Assembly: GCF_014874095.1 (NCBI RefSeq)
Contig: NZ_JADBEB010000001.1
Coordinates: forward strand, 3,472,001 to 3,536,000
From: Plantactinospora soyae
GTDB taxonomy: Bacteria > Actinomycetota > Actinomycetes > Mycobacteriales > Micromonosporaceae
DNA length: 64,000 nucleotides
Direction of reading: 5' to 3'
Made by a program: the position numbers and the translations under genes. The notes under the pieces are model-generated. The model saw nothing but the letters and a program-made list of their open reading frames with translations, was not told the origin of the DNA and did not search any database. Below are positions 7,029 to 15,793 of this stretch, piece after piece. Each line of letters starts with the position of its first letter. Position 1 is the stretch's first letter.

Positions 7029-8873
7029 ATGTCCGGCATGATTGCTGCGAATCGTCGATGGTTGGCGCGCGCGGGCGCCAGTCTCGGCCTGCTGCTGGCC
7101 GCCCTCGCCCTGCTGCTCGGCCCGGCCCTGCCGGCCAGCGCGCACGCCGTACTGGTCAGCAGCAGTCCGGCGGCTGATGCGGTGCTGTCCGGTGCGCCCG
7201 CCGAGGTGGTGCTCACCTTCAGCGAGGCCGTCCGAGAGGTGCCGGACAAGATCCGGATCCTCGGTCCGGACGGCGCCCAGGTCAACCGGGGTGATCCGAC
7301 GTTCAACGGCGCCGTGGTGACCATCCCGATCGACCCGTCCGGGGCCCGCGGCACGTACCTGGTCAGCTACCGGGTGATCTCGGCGGACAGCCATCCGGTC
7401 GCCGGGGCGTACACCTATTCGGTCGGTGCGCCGTCGACCCCGCCATCGGACAGTACGGCGGACGAGGTCCACCCGGCGGTCGGCGGGGCGGTCCGGGTCT
7501 TCAAGTACCTCGGGTACGCCGGCCTGCTCCTGCTGATCGGTCCGGTGCTGGTGCTCAGCCTGCTCTGGCCACGGCGGCTGCCCCGGCGCGGCCCGAGCCG
7601 GCTGATCTGGGCCGGCATCGGGCTGATCGTCCTGTCGACCGTGGGCGCGATCTGGCTCCAGGTGCCGTACACCACCGGGGGTGGACCGTTCGCGGTCACC
7701 GGCAGCGCCCTGGGTGACGTTCTGGGCAGCACCTTCGGCGCGGCCCACCTGGTCCGGCTGGGCATCCTGGCCGCGGCGGCGATCCTGGTCGGCCCCCTGA
7801 TCGCCGGTCGGGCCGGGCGCAGTGACCAGATCCTGCTGACCGTCCTCGGGCTGGCCGGGCTCGGCACCTGGCCGATCGCCGGGCACGCGGCGGCCTCACC
7901 GGTGCCGGCCGTCTCCGTGGTCGTGGACACCGTGCACCTGGCGGGTATGGCGGTGTGGCTCGGCGGTCTGGTCATGCTCGGCGGCTTCCTGCTCCGCCAG
8001 GCGAACGACCGGGAGCTGGACGCGATCCTGCCGGTCTGGTCCCGGTGGGCGACGCTGGCCGTCTCCGCGCTCCTGCTCGCCGGAGTCGTCCAGGCCCTCA
8101 TCGAGGTGAGTACGCCGTCCGCGCTCGTGTCGACCACGTACGGACAGCTGATCATCGCCAAGGTCGTGCTGTTCGCACTGGTCATCGCGGTGGCCGCGTA
8201 CTCCCGGCAACTGGTCCGGCGGCGGATCCTGGCCGACCAGCCGGTCGAGGAGGAGCTCGCCGAGGAGGAGCCGACCGAGGACGGGTTGACCGGGGACGAG
8301 GCCGCCGAGGAAGAGGTGGCCGAGGAGAACGGGACTGAGGACGGGGACGAGGGGACCGGGGAGGCCGGGGACGAGGCTGTCACGCCGGACTCCTCGACCG
8401 AGCCGGTGCGGCCGGTCCGGTCGGCGCGTCGGATCCGCCGGGCGGTCTGGGCGGAACTCGCCATCACCGCGATCGTCCTGGCGCTGTCCGCTGTCCTGGT
8501 CCAGACCCCGCCGGCCCGGACCGCCGACACGTACGGCGACGCCGGTGGGCCCGGCTACTACTCCACCACGCTGACGAGTTCGATCTACTCGCTCCAGGTC
8601 GAGGTGGACCCGGCCCAGCAGGGCAGCAACTCGGTGCACCTGTACGCGTACACCCCGGACAACAAGCCGTTGCCGGTGGCGGAGTGGCGGGCCACGGCCG
8701 CCCTGCCCGATCGGGGCATCGAGCCGATCGCCATTCCGCTGTTGCCGCTGACGGACAACCACGCCACGGGAGAGATCAGCCTGCCCTCTCCGGGCAACTG
8801 GCTGCTCACGTTCACGGTCCGTCTCACGGACATCGACCAGGCCACGGTGACCAGCACCGTGCCGATCACCTAG
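7029..8873 (+). CDS. CopC-CopD fusion: copper-binding domain plus copper-transport membrane domain
   Basis: Predicted copper acquisition or resistance protein. Residues 1-38 are a signal peptide ending ALPASA. The mature protein starts HAVLVSSSP, which puts a Cu-binding His at the new N-terminus, and the CopC domain carries the second site DSHPVAGAY. Residues about 150-390 contain eight or so membrane spans of the CopD domain, including GHAAASP and the HLAGMAVWLGGL helix. An unusual acidic cytoplasmic insert of about 55 residues, rich in Glu-Glu repeats (8246-8405), precedes the last helix. A C-terminal extracytoplasmic beta domain of about 110 residues follows. The start is ATG 7029 or ATG 7038. 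The gene sits 11 bp before the YcnI-like gene, a common copper pair. Confidence 0.9.
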   Translation: MSGMIAANRRWLARAGASLGLLLAALALLLGPALPASAHAVLVSSSPAADAVLSGAPAEVVLTFSEAVREVPDKIRILGPDGAQVNRGDPTFNGAVVTIPIDPSGARGTYLVSYRVISADSHPVAGAYTYSVGAPSTPPSDSTADEVHPAVGGAVRVFKYLGYAGLLLLIGPVLVLSLLWPRRLPRRGPSRLIWAGIGLIVLSTVGAIWLQVPYTTGGGPFAVTGSALGDVLGSTFGAAHLVRLGILAAAAILVGPLIAGRAGRSDQILLTVLGLAGLGTWPIAGHAAASPVPAVSVVVDTVHLAGMAVWLGGLVMLGGFLLRQANDRELDAILPVWSRWATLAVSALLLAGVVQALIEVSTPSALVSTTYGQLIIAKVVLFALVIAVAAYSRQLVRRRILADQPVEEELAEEEPTEDGLTGDEAAEEEVAEENGTEDGDEGTGEAGDEAVTPDSSTEPVRPVRSARRIRRAVWAELAITAIVLALSAVLVQTPPARTADTYGDAGGPGYYSTTLTSSIYSLQVEVDPAQQGSNSVHLYAYTPDNKPLPVAEWRATAALPDRGIEPIAIPLLPLTDNHATGEISLPSPGNWLLTFTVRLTDIDQATVTSTVPIT

Positions 8874-8884
8874 AGAGGTACACC

Positions 8885-9658
8885 ATGATCCGTCACCGTC
8901 GGGCGGCGTTCTCCGCCGCCCTCGTCCTCGGGGCAACCGTGGTCGGCGTGTTCGGGCTCGCCTCTGCGGCGTCCGCGCACGTCACGGTGAACCCGAGGGA
9001 GGCGACCCAGGGCGGCTACGGACGGTTGGCGTTCCGGGTGCCGACCGAGAGCGACACCGCGTCCACCGTCAAGCTGGAAGTGACACTTCCCGACAACGCG
9101 CCGGTCGCCTCGGTCTCCACCATGCCGGTGCCGGGCTGGACGGTCACGACCGAGAGGCGCAAGGTCGACCCGCCGGTCGAGGTGCACGGCAGCCAGGTCA
9201 GCGAGGTGATCTCCAAGATCACGTGGACCGCGTCGGCCGCCGCCGGCATCAAGCCGGGGGAGTTCCAGGAGTTCCCGGTCTCGATGGGCCCCCTGCCGAC
9301 CGTCGACCAGATGGTGTTCCGGGTCCTCCAGCACTACTCGGACGGCAAGACCGCGCGTTGGATCGAACCGCCGGCCGCCAACGGTGCCGAGCCGGAGAAC
9401 GACCCGGCGCCGGTGCTGAAGCTGCTTCCGGAGGCAGCGGCGGCGGGCGGTGCTCCAGCCGCCCCCTCGCCGGCTGGTGGGGCGCCGCAGCAGCCGTCGT
9501 CGTCCACCGGGGACGATGGTGACGCCGCCGCGCGGGGCCTGGCCGCCGCGGGCCTCGGCGCCGGCCTCGCCGGACTGGGCGCCGGCCTCGCCGGACTGGC
9601 GCTGGGCGGGCTGGCGTTCGCCCGTACCCGGCGGCAGAGCGCGCCACCCGCAGCCTGA
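8885..9658 (+). CDS. YcnI-like (DUF1775) copper-binding exported protein
   Basis: The signal peptide ends SAASA, leaving His as first mature residue (HVTVNPREATQGGYG). This is the DUF1775/YcnI signature in which that His and a downstream Trp (PVPGWTV) contribute to copper binding. The domain runs to about residue 165 and is followed by an Ala/Pro-rich linker and a C-terminal membrane anchor with an Arg tail (FARTRRQ). The anchor is encoded by a 21-bp sequence repeated exactly twice (9557-9577, 9578-9598), giving GAGLAGL twice. Start ATG 8885 has GAGAGG upstream. It likely works with the CopC-CopD fusion in copper handling at the cell surface. Confidence 0.9.
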   Translation: MIRHRRAAFSAALVLGATVVGVFGLASAASAHVTVNPREATQGGYGRLAFRVPTESDTASTVKLEVTLPDNAPVASVSTMPVPGWTVTTERRKVDPPVEVHGSQVSEVISKITWTASAAAGIKPGEFQEFPVSMGPLPTVDQMVFRVLQHYSDGKTARWIEPPAANGAEPENDPAPVLKLLPEAAAAGGAPAAPSPAGGAPQQPSSSTGDDGDAAARGLAAAGLGAGLAGLGAGLAGLALGGLAFARTRRQSAPPAA

Positions 9659-9788
9659 TCCACAGCTTTCCACTGGCCCGTCGGCACCTGCCGGCGGGCC
9701 AGTAGCGATTTCAGCCAATAATCCGTGTTAAAGCGATTTCGCTCGGTATGGTCGGCGAGTTACTGCGACCCCAGAGGGAGAAACGCGA

Positions 9789-11759
9789 ATGCGGTTCGTG
9801 CGACTGATCGCCGGGATACTCCTGCTCACGATCGGGTTGCCGATGCTGTTCATCGGCGGTGCACTATGGACCGTCCTGGAGCAGCGCAGCCCCAACGGTG
9901 CGTTTGGCGGCCCGCTGGAGCGGGTCGACACACCCGGACACGCGGTCGTCGTACCGGACCTGGACGCGCTGCTGCAACAGGATGCGCCCTTCCTGCGTAC
10001 CAGTCGGACCGGCATGCGGATCATCGTGCGTACCGGATCGGACCCGGCGTTCATCGGGCTCGCCCCCGCCGCCGAGGTCTCGCAGTACCTCTCCACCACC
10101 TCCTACGCCCGGATCGACCGGGTGAGCGTGACCCGGGGACAGTTGCCGCTGCACGTCAGCCCCGCCGAGCCGGCCGGCGAGAACGCCACCGTCGGCGTTC
10201 CCGGAGAACAGAGTCTCTGGATCCGGCACGGCGTGGGGGTGCTGGACCTGACCCCCGACGACGTACGCGGCCACCGGCTGAGCCTGGTCGTCATGCGTCC
10301 GGACGCCCGGCCCGGAGTCGACGCCAACCTGCGGGTCGAGGTACGCCCCGGCTGGCTCAGCCCGGCCGCCTGGACGCTGCTGACCGTCGGCGGCCTCCTG
10401 GTGCTGGCCGGCATCGTGCTGCTGGCCCGACCGGTTCGCCCGCGCGAGGTGGTATTCGTCGTCGAGCCCGAGCAGGTTCCGGCCTTCGCCGCCAGGCTCG
10501 GCATCGCCGCGTTGAACGAGATGGGGCATTCACCGGACCGGCCCCACCGAACGGTCCGCACCAACGTCTCGGCCCGCTTCCGGGCGGGACTGCCCGACGA
10601 GCCCCCGACGGCGTGGCCACTGCCGGCCGAAACACCGGGTTCCACCGGGGTACCGTCGTCGCCCCGGCCCGCGACCCTGGCGGATGTGCTCACCTCGTCG
10701 AGAAACGGCGCCGCAGGCGCGGGGCCGGACACCGAGCCGACCAACCGCCTGGTCTGGCCGTCACTGAACTCGTCGACCGGTTCGTCGACGGGTCCGTCCC
10801 TGAACTCGTCGACCCGGCCGTCGGGCAGCTCGACGACCCGGTCGTCGGTCAACCCCTCCACCGGTACGACGGTCAACTCGTCACCCCGATCGTCGGTGCA
10901 GCCGGCGATCAGTTCGTCGGTCAACTCGTCGGTGCAGCCGGCGATCAACGCGATGGCGGATCCGGCGGTCAGGCACACGTCGGCGGTTCGGTCCGCCCGC
11001 GCTCCCGCGCCCGCTCCCGCCCCGGCTCCGATGCCGACGCCTCCGCCCGCCCCGGTGCCCGCCCCCACGCCCGCTCCACCGCTGCCGTCGCCGGCACCGC
11101 CGATGCCGGCACCGCCCAGGCCCGTACCGGTCCCTGCGGCCGCCGTGCCGACCCTGGCCACTCCGACCCCGTCCACCCCGGCCCCGCCCGCCTCGAACCC
11201 ACCGGGGCCGGCTCCGGCATCCTCCGGGTCGGCGCCGGCATTCTCCGGGTCGGCTCCGGCCGCGTCCGGGTCGGCGCCGGCATCCTCCGGGTCGGCTCCG
11301 AGCGGGGCTGTTCCGGCGGCCGCCGGTTCGACGGCTCCCGCCCCGACTCGGTCCTCCTCGCCCAGGGCGGCCGGTCCGGTCGGCCCGGTAGCGGAGGGGT
11401 CCCCGACGGTGGCGTCCGGAGGACCGGTGGCGCCCGCCGGTCCGGTGGTGCCGACGGTCGTGTCCGCCGGTCCGGTGGAGCCGGATTCCGGACCGGCGTC
11501 GCCGCCGAATGCCGCACTGGCCCAGCGGTTCGCACTCCGGCCCGCCAGTCCGGGAGCCGCGCTGTACGACCTGGGACAGCACCGGACCGCGCGGAACGGG
11601 CTGAACCGTTCGAAGGGCTACGAGCCGGTGATCCGGTCGGCGGGAATGGACGCGTCGTCGGGTCGTCGTACCGGTGAGGGCGTACCGGAGTCAGCGGACG
11701 AGCCGGTGGAGCGGAGCAGGGACGTACGGCGGCCGAGCCCGAGTTCGTGGGCTCCCTGA
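9789..11759 (+). CDS. Two-helix membrane protein with long Ser/Thr- and Pro/Ala-rich tail, function unknown
   Basis: I do not recognise the family. Residues 1-28 form a membrane helix, residues about 30-195 an extracytoplasmic domain, and residues 196-215 a second helix, so the remaining 430 residues should be cytoplasmic. That tail has a Ser/Thr/Asn stretch with repeats of NSSTGSS type, a Pro/Ala stretch (PAPAPAP), and four tandem copies of a seven-residue SGSAPA unit. The composition resembles actinobacterial proteins with disordered cytoplasmic tails, but the direction of the tail is inferred only from the helix count. Start ATG 9789 has GAGGGAG upstream. It is single and followed by a terminator hairpin. 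Confidence 0.75.
   Translation: MRFVRLIAGILLLTIGLPMLFIGGALWTVLEQRSPNGAFGGPLERVDTPGHAVVVPDLDALLQQDAPFLRTSRTGMRIIVRTGSDPAFIGLAPAAEVSQYLSTTSYARIDRVSVTRGQLPLHVSPAEPAGENATVGVPGEQSLWIRHGVGVLDLTPDDVRGHRLSLVVMRPDARPGVDANLRVEVRPGWLSPAAWTLLTVGGLLVLAGIVLLARPVRPREVVFVVEPEQVPAFAARLGIAALNEMGHSPDRPHRTVRTNVSARFRAGLPDEPPTAWPLPAETPGSTGVPSSPRPATLADVLTSSRNGAAGAGPDTEPTNRLVWPSLNSSTGSSTGPSLNSSTRPSGSSTTRSSVNPSTGTTVNSSPRSSVQPAISSSVNSSVQPAINAMADPAVRHTSAVRSARAPAPAPAPAPMPTPPPAPVPAPTPAPPLPSPAPPMPAPPRPVPVPAAAVPTLATPTPSTPAPPASNPPGPAPASSGSAPAFSGSAPAASGSAPASSGSAPSGAVPAAAGSTAPAPTRSSSPRAAGPVGPVAEGSPTVASGGPVAPAGPVVPTVVSAGPVEPDSGPASPPNAALAQRFALRPASPGAALYDLGQHRTARNGLNRSKGYEPVIRSAGMDASSGRRTGEGVPESADEPVERSRDVRRPSPSSWAP
11214..11300 (+). 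repeat. 21-bp in-frame tandem repeat, about four copies
   Basis: Units of the form nnCTCCGGGTCGGCNCCGGC repeat head to tail within the gene at 9789-11759 and encode (A/S/F)SGSAPA. Copies differ only at one or two positions, which suggests recent slippage and likely length variation between strains. Confidence 0.75.
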
Positions 11760-11814
11760 GATCTTCCCACTACACGCACGGCAGCCGGGGCCCGTGGACT
11801 GTTCCGCAGCGGCA

Positions 11815-11849
11815 AGTGGCCCCCCGCGCTGCCGACACGGGGGGCCACT
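11815..11849. terminator. Strong hairpin terminator between convergent genes
   Basis: AGTGGCCCCCCG (11815-11826) pairs perfectly with CGGGGGGCCACT (11838-11849) across an 11-nt loop. No U-tract follows, as is common in actinomycetes. It lies downstream of the Pro/Ala-rich membrane protein gene and faces the end of the GT87 gene. Confidence 0.8.
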
Positions 11850-11955
11850 CTCACCGGGGGATCGGTGTACCGAAGGGACGTTTCAGGTGTTGTCCCCAGA
11901 TTAACCGCATCGAGACGTACTAGATAGATCTGTCCATTTGGTGCAACTTCTGCTA

Positions 11956-13248
11956 CTAGCGGACGCTTGGTTCGCGTCTCGGGGTGTTGGTCCCCGTACT
12001 CGGCTCCGTCGACCCCGCCCGGATGGGCAGGAGCACGAGCAGGAGCAGCGCGAACAGGACGTACACGTTCCGGAGCAGGAACTCGCCCGGCGAGTTGGTC
12101 CGATCGAACGCGTCGCCCCAGTCGTGGTACGACACCACGCCGTAGATGATGCCGGCCGTGAGCAGTACGGCGAACGTCAGCAGGCCGACCCTGCGCCGCC
12201 GTCCCGCCGCGCCGGCCGCCGGATCGGGCCGCCGGAGGCCGGCGTCGACCAGCACCACGACGGCGGGAATGAACCAGTAGGCGTGATGCGTCCAGGTGAT
12301 CGGGCTCACCAGGGCGCCGACCAGTCCGGTGAGGGTCAGCCCGGCCAGATGGTCCCCCGCCCGCATGGCTCGGGCGGCCCGCCACAGCCCGTACCCGGCG
12401 ATGATCACCACCAGCAGCAGCCAGAGTGCCTGGTTCGGTTTGCCCGGGGTGGTGAACCGGCTCAGCAGGCCGAACAGCGACTGGTTGCCGGTGTAGTCGG
12501 GTCGGCCGACCCGGTCGGTCAGCCACAGCTCGTGGGTCCAGAACCGCCACGAGTCGCCGGGCGCGATCGCCGCCGCGAGCAGGGTCGCCCCGGCGGCGGT
12601 GGCGCTGGCCACCAGCGCCGCCCGCCACCTGCGGGCGGCGAGCAGGTAGACGATGAAGATCCCCGGATACAGCTTGAGCGCCGTCGCCAGCCCGATGCCG
12701 ACGCCGGACCAGCGGGACTTACGGGGTACGGCGAAGAGCAGGTCGGCCAGGATCAGTGTGACGAGCAGCATGTTGATCTGCCCGAACGAGAGGGTCTCCC
12801 GGGTGCTCTCCACGGCGAGCACCAGCGGGACGGCGATCCCGACCGCGAACCACCAGGGCAGCCGGTGCCGGGCGGCGACCGGCTTCACCAGCCACCAGGT
12901 GGTCACCACCAGCGCGATCACGGTCAGGATGGTGAAGAGCGTCACCGTGACCCCGATCCGGAGCCCGGCGAACGGCCGGAGCAGCAGGGCGGCGAAGGGG
13001 GGATAGGTGAAGAACAACTCACCCTGTACCCGGTCGCCCTGCACGTAGTCGTACAGCGGATGGCCTTCGGCCCACCACTGCATCGCACTCATGTAGATCT
13101 TGAGGTCGAAGAAGTTGTGCGGGGTGTCCAGCAGGTAGAGGAGTGGGACCAGGGCGATGATCACCACCATGGCGGCGACCAGGCGTGCGGTCCTGCCGCC
13201 GGGATCGTCCTCGTCGGTGGCGGATGGCACGGGGGGATCGGCTGGCAC
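11956..13248 (-). CDS. GT87-family polyprenol-phosphomannose-dependent mannosyltransferase
   Basis: Integral membrane glycosyltransferase of the GT87/DUF2029 (GT-C fold) type; family members transfer mannose from polyprenyl-phosphomannose to lipoglycans outside the membrane. About ten membrane spans are visible. The first extracytoplasmic loop carries FFDLKIYMSAMQWW with the acidic residue expected for catalysis. Other family-like segments are LFFTYPPFAALLL, FGQINMLL and ALKLYPGIF. The length of 430 aa is typical. The first codon is GTG 13248; a second GTG six codons on is possible. The gene is divergent from orn. Confidence 0.85.
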   Translation of the reverse strand: MPADPPVPSATDEDDPGGRTARLVAAMVVIIALVPLLYLLDTPHNFFDLKIYMSAMQWWAEGHPLYDYVQGDRVQGELFFTYPPFAALLLRPFAGLRIGVTVTLFTILTVIALVVTTWWLVKPVAARHRLPWWFAVGIAVPLVLAVESTRETLSFGQINMLLVTLILADLLFAVPRKSRWSGVGIGLATALKLYPGIFIVYLLAARRWRAALVASATAAGATLLAAAIAPGDSWRFWTHELWLTDRVGRPDYTGNQSLFGLLSRFTTPGKPNQALWLLLVVIIAGYGLWRAARAMRAGDHLAGLTLTGLVGALVSPITWTHHAYWFIPAVVVLVDAGLRRPDPAAGAAGRRRRVGLLTFAVLLTAGIIYGVVSYHDWGDAFDRTNSPGEFLLRNVYVLFALLLLVLLPIRAGSTEPSTGTNTPRREPSVR

Positions 13249-13309
13249 GGGAAAACCCTAGCGGGCCGTTCTGTCCGCAGCGTTGAGGCGCGGGTTGCCG
13301 GGCTACGCG

Positions 13310-13315
13310 TAGTCT
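13310..13315 (+). promoter_or_regulatory. Predicted -10 element giving a leaderless orn transcript
   Basis: TAGTCT ends 6 nt before the GTG start codon of orn at 13322, so transcription would begin at or next to the start codon. No Shine-Dalgarno sequence is present there. Leaderless mRNAs are common in actinomycetes; this case is inferred from spacing, and no convincing -35 is seen. Confidence 0.4.
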
Positions 13316-13321
13316 GGGCGC

Positions 13322-13912
13322 GTGGCTGATCTTCTCGTCTGGGTCGACTGTGAGATGACCGGGCTCGACCTCGGCAAGGATGCGCTGATCGAGGTCGCGG
13401 CGCTGGTTACCGACCGGGATCTCAATGTGCTCGGTGAGGGCGTGGATGTCGTGATCCATGCCGACGACCAGGCTCTGGCGGACATGCCGGAGATTGTCCA
13501 GGCGATGCACCTACGGTCGGGCCTGACCGAGGAGGCGCGCCGCTCGACGGTGACCCTGGGCGAGGCGGAGGACCTCGTCATGGACTACGTCACGTCGTTC
13601 GTCAAGGATCCCCGGACCGCGCCCCTGTGTGGCAACTCCATCGCCACCGACCGGGGCTTTCTGGCCCGGGACATGCCACGGCTGGACACCCACCTGCACT
13701 ACCGCATGATCGACGTCTCCTCGATCAAGGAGCTGTGTCGCCGCTGGTACCCCCGGGTCTACTTCGGCCAACCGGCCAAGGGACTGGCCCACCGGGCGCT
13801 GGCCGATGTCCGGGAGAGCATCCGGGAGCTGGAGTACTACCGGCGAACCCTCTTCGTTCCGCTGCCGGGGCCGGACGTCGACGCCGCCAAGGCCATCGCC
13901 GCCGAACTCTGA
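13322..13912 (+). CDS. orn: Oligoribonuclease (3'-5' exoribonuclease)
   Basis: Degrades 2-5 nt RNA oligomers to mononucleotides, including pGpG from cyclic-di-GMP turnover. The 196-aa protein has the DEDDh exonuclease pattern: VDCEMTGLD (Asp9, Glu11) at the start, a middle [12 protein letters not shown] segment with the second Asp, and [15 protein letters not shown] with the catalytic His and last Asp. The WYPR and [18 protein letters not shown] segments match oligoribonucleases closely. The GTG 13322 start gives the canonical N-terminus. Confidence 0.97.
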   Translation: MADLLVWVDCEMTGLDLGKDALIEVAALVTDRDLNVLGEGVDVVIHADDQALADMPEIVQAMHLRSGLTEEARRSTVTLGEAEDLVMDYVTSFVKDPRTAPLCGNSIATDRGFLARDMPRLDTHLHYRMIDVSSIKELCRRWYPRVYFGQPAKGLAHRALADVRESIRELEYYRRTLFVPLPGPDVDAAKAIAAEL

Positions 13913-14046
13913 GCCGGGCGGGCGGTCCGTCCGTACGGGTCCGCAACCCGGTCGACGGCGGGGGTAGGGGTGTGGCTATCATTGGTCGTCGCACCGGCCG
14001 GGTCGGATGATCCGGACAGGGCGCATGTTCCAGATCAAGTGAACAT

Positions 14047-14120
14047 GGTGGCTGTAGCTCAGTTGGCAGAGCACCGGGTTGTGGTCCCGGGTGTCGCGGG
14101 TTCAAATCCCGTCAGTCACC
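14047..14120 (+). tRNA. tRNA-His (anticodon GTG)
   Basis: Acceptor GTGGCTG (14048-14054) pairs with CAGTCAC (14113-14119). The anticodon loop is TTGTGGT with GTG, and the T-arm contains GGTTCAAATCC. The extra G at 14047 opposite discriminator C14120 is the G-1 that identifies histidine tRNAs. CCA is not encoded. An intrinsic terminator follows at 14149. Confidence 0.95.
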
Positions 14121-14148
14121 CTTGTCGTGGATCTCCTGATCCATCAGC

Positions 14149-14174
14149 AAGCCCCCTCAGTCCGAGGGGGCTTT
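14149..14174 (+). terminator. Rho-independent terminator of tRNA-His
   Basis: AAGCCCCCTC (14149-14158) pairs with GAGGGGGCTT (14164-14173) around AGTCC, followed by a short T-rich run. It also lies about 130 bp beyond the end of the convergent L,D-transpeptidase gene. Confidence 0.88.
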
Positions 14175-14301
14175 GCTCGTTTTCAGGGGCGTTCCGGGGC
14201 GTCGCGCGATCCTCCAGGCAGACCGGGGCTACTACGGGTCCCAGCGTGGCGCTGGGGCCGTCACCGGCCTGCCTGGTGTCGTGCTCCCGGCTCCTGCTGG
14301 C

Positions 14302-15621
14302 TCAGCCCGCGGTGGTGGCGGTCGGCTCGGTCGACGGCACGGTGGTGGCCTCGGGCGAGGCGGCCTCCGGCGGAATCGCACTGCCCTTGACGTAGTCGCC
14401 CCAGCTCATGTTCCAGTCGGTCCAGCCGTTGCCGTTCTCCAGCTTGCGTTCGGTGCCCTTGACCACGATCGGGTCGCCGACCCGGGTCTGGTTGAACAGC
14501 CAGCTGGCGTTCGCGGTGGACATGTTGACGCAGCCGTGCGAGACGTTGGTACGCCCCTGGGAGGCGACGGACCACGGCGCGGCGTGGATGAACTCGCCAC
14601 CCCAGGTGAGCCGCTGGGCGTACTCGATGTCGGTGACGTAGCGGTTGGCCGGGTTCGGGTCGTCCATGGTGTCGAAGACGGTCTTCTTGAGCTTCTCGAT
14701 GACCACCATCGTGCCGCTGGACGACGGGGTGCTCTTCTTGCCCAGGCTGATCGGGATGGTCTTGATGACCTTGCCGTCCTTCTTGACCGTCATCTTCTTG
14801 TTCTTGTTGTCGACGGTCATCACCACCGCCGGCCCGACCTTGAGGTCGACGGTGAGGTCGGAACGGCCGTACCAGCCGCCGCCCATCGGCAGGCCACCCG
14901 CCTGGATCTTGTAGAAGATCTTGGTGTTCGCCTTCCAGTACGTCTTCGGGCGGTACCGCACCTCGGTCGGGCTGACCCAGTGCCAGATCCCCTCCTGGGC
15001 CGGAGTCGCCCGCACGGTCATCCGGCGCTGCACGTCGTCCCGGAAGTCCTTCGGAATCGGCTGGTTGAACTTCACGATCAACGGCATACCGACGCCGACC
15101 GTCTGGCCGTCGCCGAGGAAGCTGGTCACCCGGATCTGCTTGCCGGGCTTGGCCATGGTGGTGAAATTGCTGGTCACCGTCGCCGGCTTGCCGTCGTCGC
15201 CGGTCGCCGTCACGGTCGCGCTGTACGTCGTACCGTATTCGAGCGCGTTGTCCGGGAGCCAGGTCCCGGCGGCGCTGAGCGTGCCCTTGACCGCCGCGCC
15301 GGCCGCGTTCTTCACCACGACGGTGGTCTCGACGGCGTCCTTGCTGTTGAACGAGATCTCCGTCGACGCCGGCACGTCCTTCGCGTCCGCGGCCGGGGCG
15401 GTGATCGCGGCGGTGGCCTTCGGCTGGTCCCCGGCCTCGCTGCCGCCCTGGAAGGACGGACCGCCGCCCTTGTCGCCGCCGCTGGTGCACGCGGTCGCGG
15501 TGAGCGCGAGGGCACCGGCGAGCAGGACCGAGGCGAAGGCCCGGAGCGGCGTGGGCCGCCGCCGCGACGCCAGCGCCAAGCCGGTCGTACGACGTATCAA
15601 CTGATTTCGGCCTGCTCGCAT
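14302..15621 (-). CDS. L,D-transpeptidase lipoprotein (ErfK/YbiS/YcfS/YnhG domain), copy 1
   Basis: Peptidoglycan L,D-transpeptidase that makes 3-3 cross-links outside the membrane. The signal peptide has lipobox LTATAC, so Cys lipidation is expected. Two Ig-like beta domains (about residues 65-250, with segments TVTSNFTTMAKPG and VRYRPKTYW) precede the YkuD catalytic domain with HAAPWS and the active-site motif SHGCVNMS. The architecture equals mycobacterial LdtMt2-type enzymes. Start ATG 15621 has GAGGG 5 nt upstream. A paralogue follows at 15794-17032 on the same strand, an apparent tandem duplication. Confidence 0.93.
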   Translation of the reverse strand: MRAGRNQLIRRTTGLALASRRRPTPLRAFASVLLAGALALTATACTSGGDKGGGPSFQGGSEAGDQPKATAAITAPAADAKDVPASTEISFNSKDAVETTVVVKNAAGAAVKGTLSAAGTWLPDNALEYGTTYSATVTATGDDGKPATVTSNFTTMAKPGKQIRVTSFLGDGQTVGVGMPLIVKFNQPIPKDFRDDVQRRMTVRATPAQEGIWHWVSPTEVRYRPKTYWKANTKIFYKIQAGGLPMGGGWYGRSDLTVDLKVGPAVVMTVDNKNKKMTVKKDGKVIKTIPISLGKKSTPSSSGTMVVIEKLKKTVFDTMDDPNPANRYVTDIEYAQRLTWGGEFIHAAPWSVASQGRTNVSHGCVNMSTANASWLFNQTRVGDPIVVKGTERKLENGNGWTDWNMSWGDYVKGSAIPPEAASPEATTVPSTEPTATTAG

Positions 15622-15793
15622 GATTCCCTCACAGTGCTGGTTCCCACGGCCATCCGACTCGGTCCCTACGGGTCATCCTCTCCCAATGACGCTCGTCGGC
15701 ACGTTTTTGGTTTCCTGCCGTGCCGGAGAACACCATCGGACTGGGCCGATTTAGCCGGTTAGTTCAACAATTGTCGGCACGATCGGTTTGTCG

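Noticed and set aside
11989-13329. Long plus-strand ORF opposite the GT87 gene
   Set aside because: It is rich in His/Gln/Arg/Gly without motifs, the usual antisense shadow in high-GC DNA; the GT87 frame has clear membrane helices and family motifs.
13970-14395. ORFs spanning tRNA-His and its terminator
   Set aside because: They read through a clear tRNA and hairpin and have no protein features.
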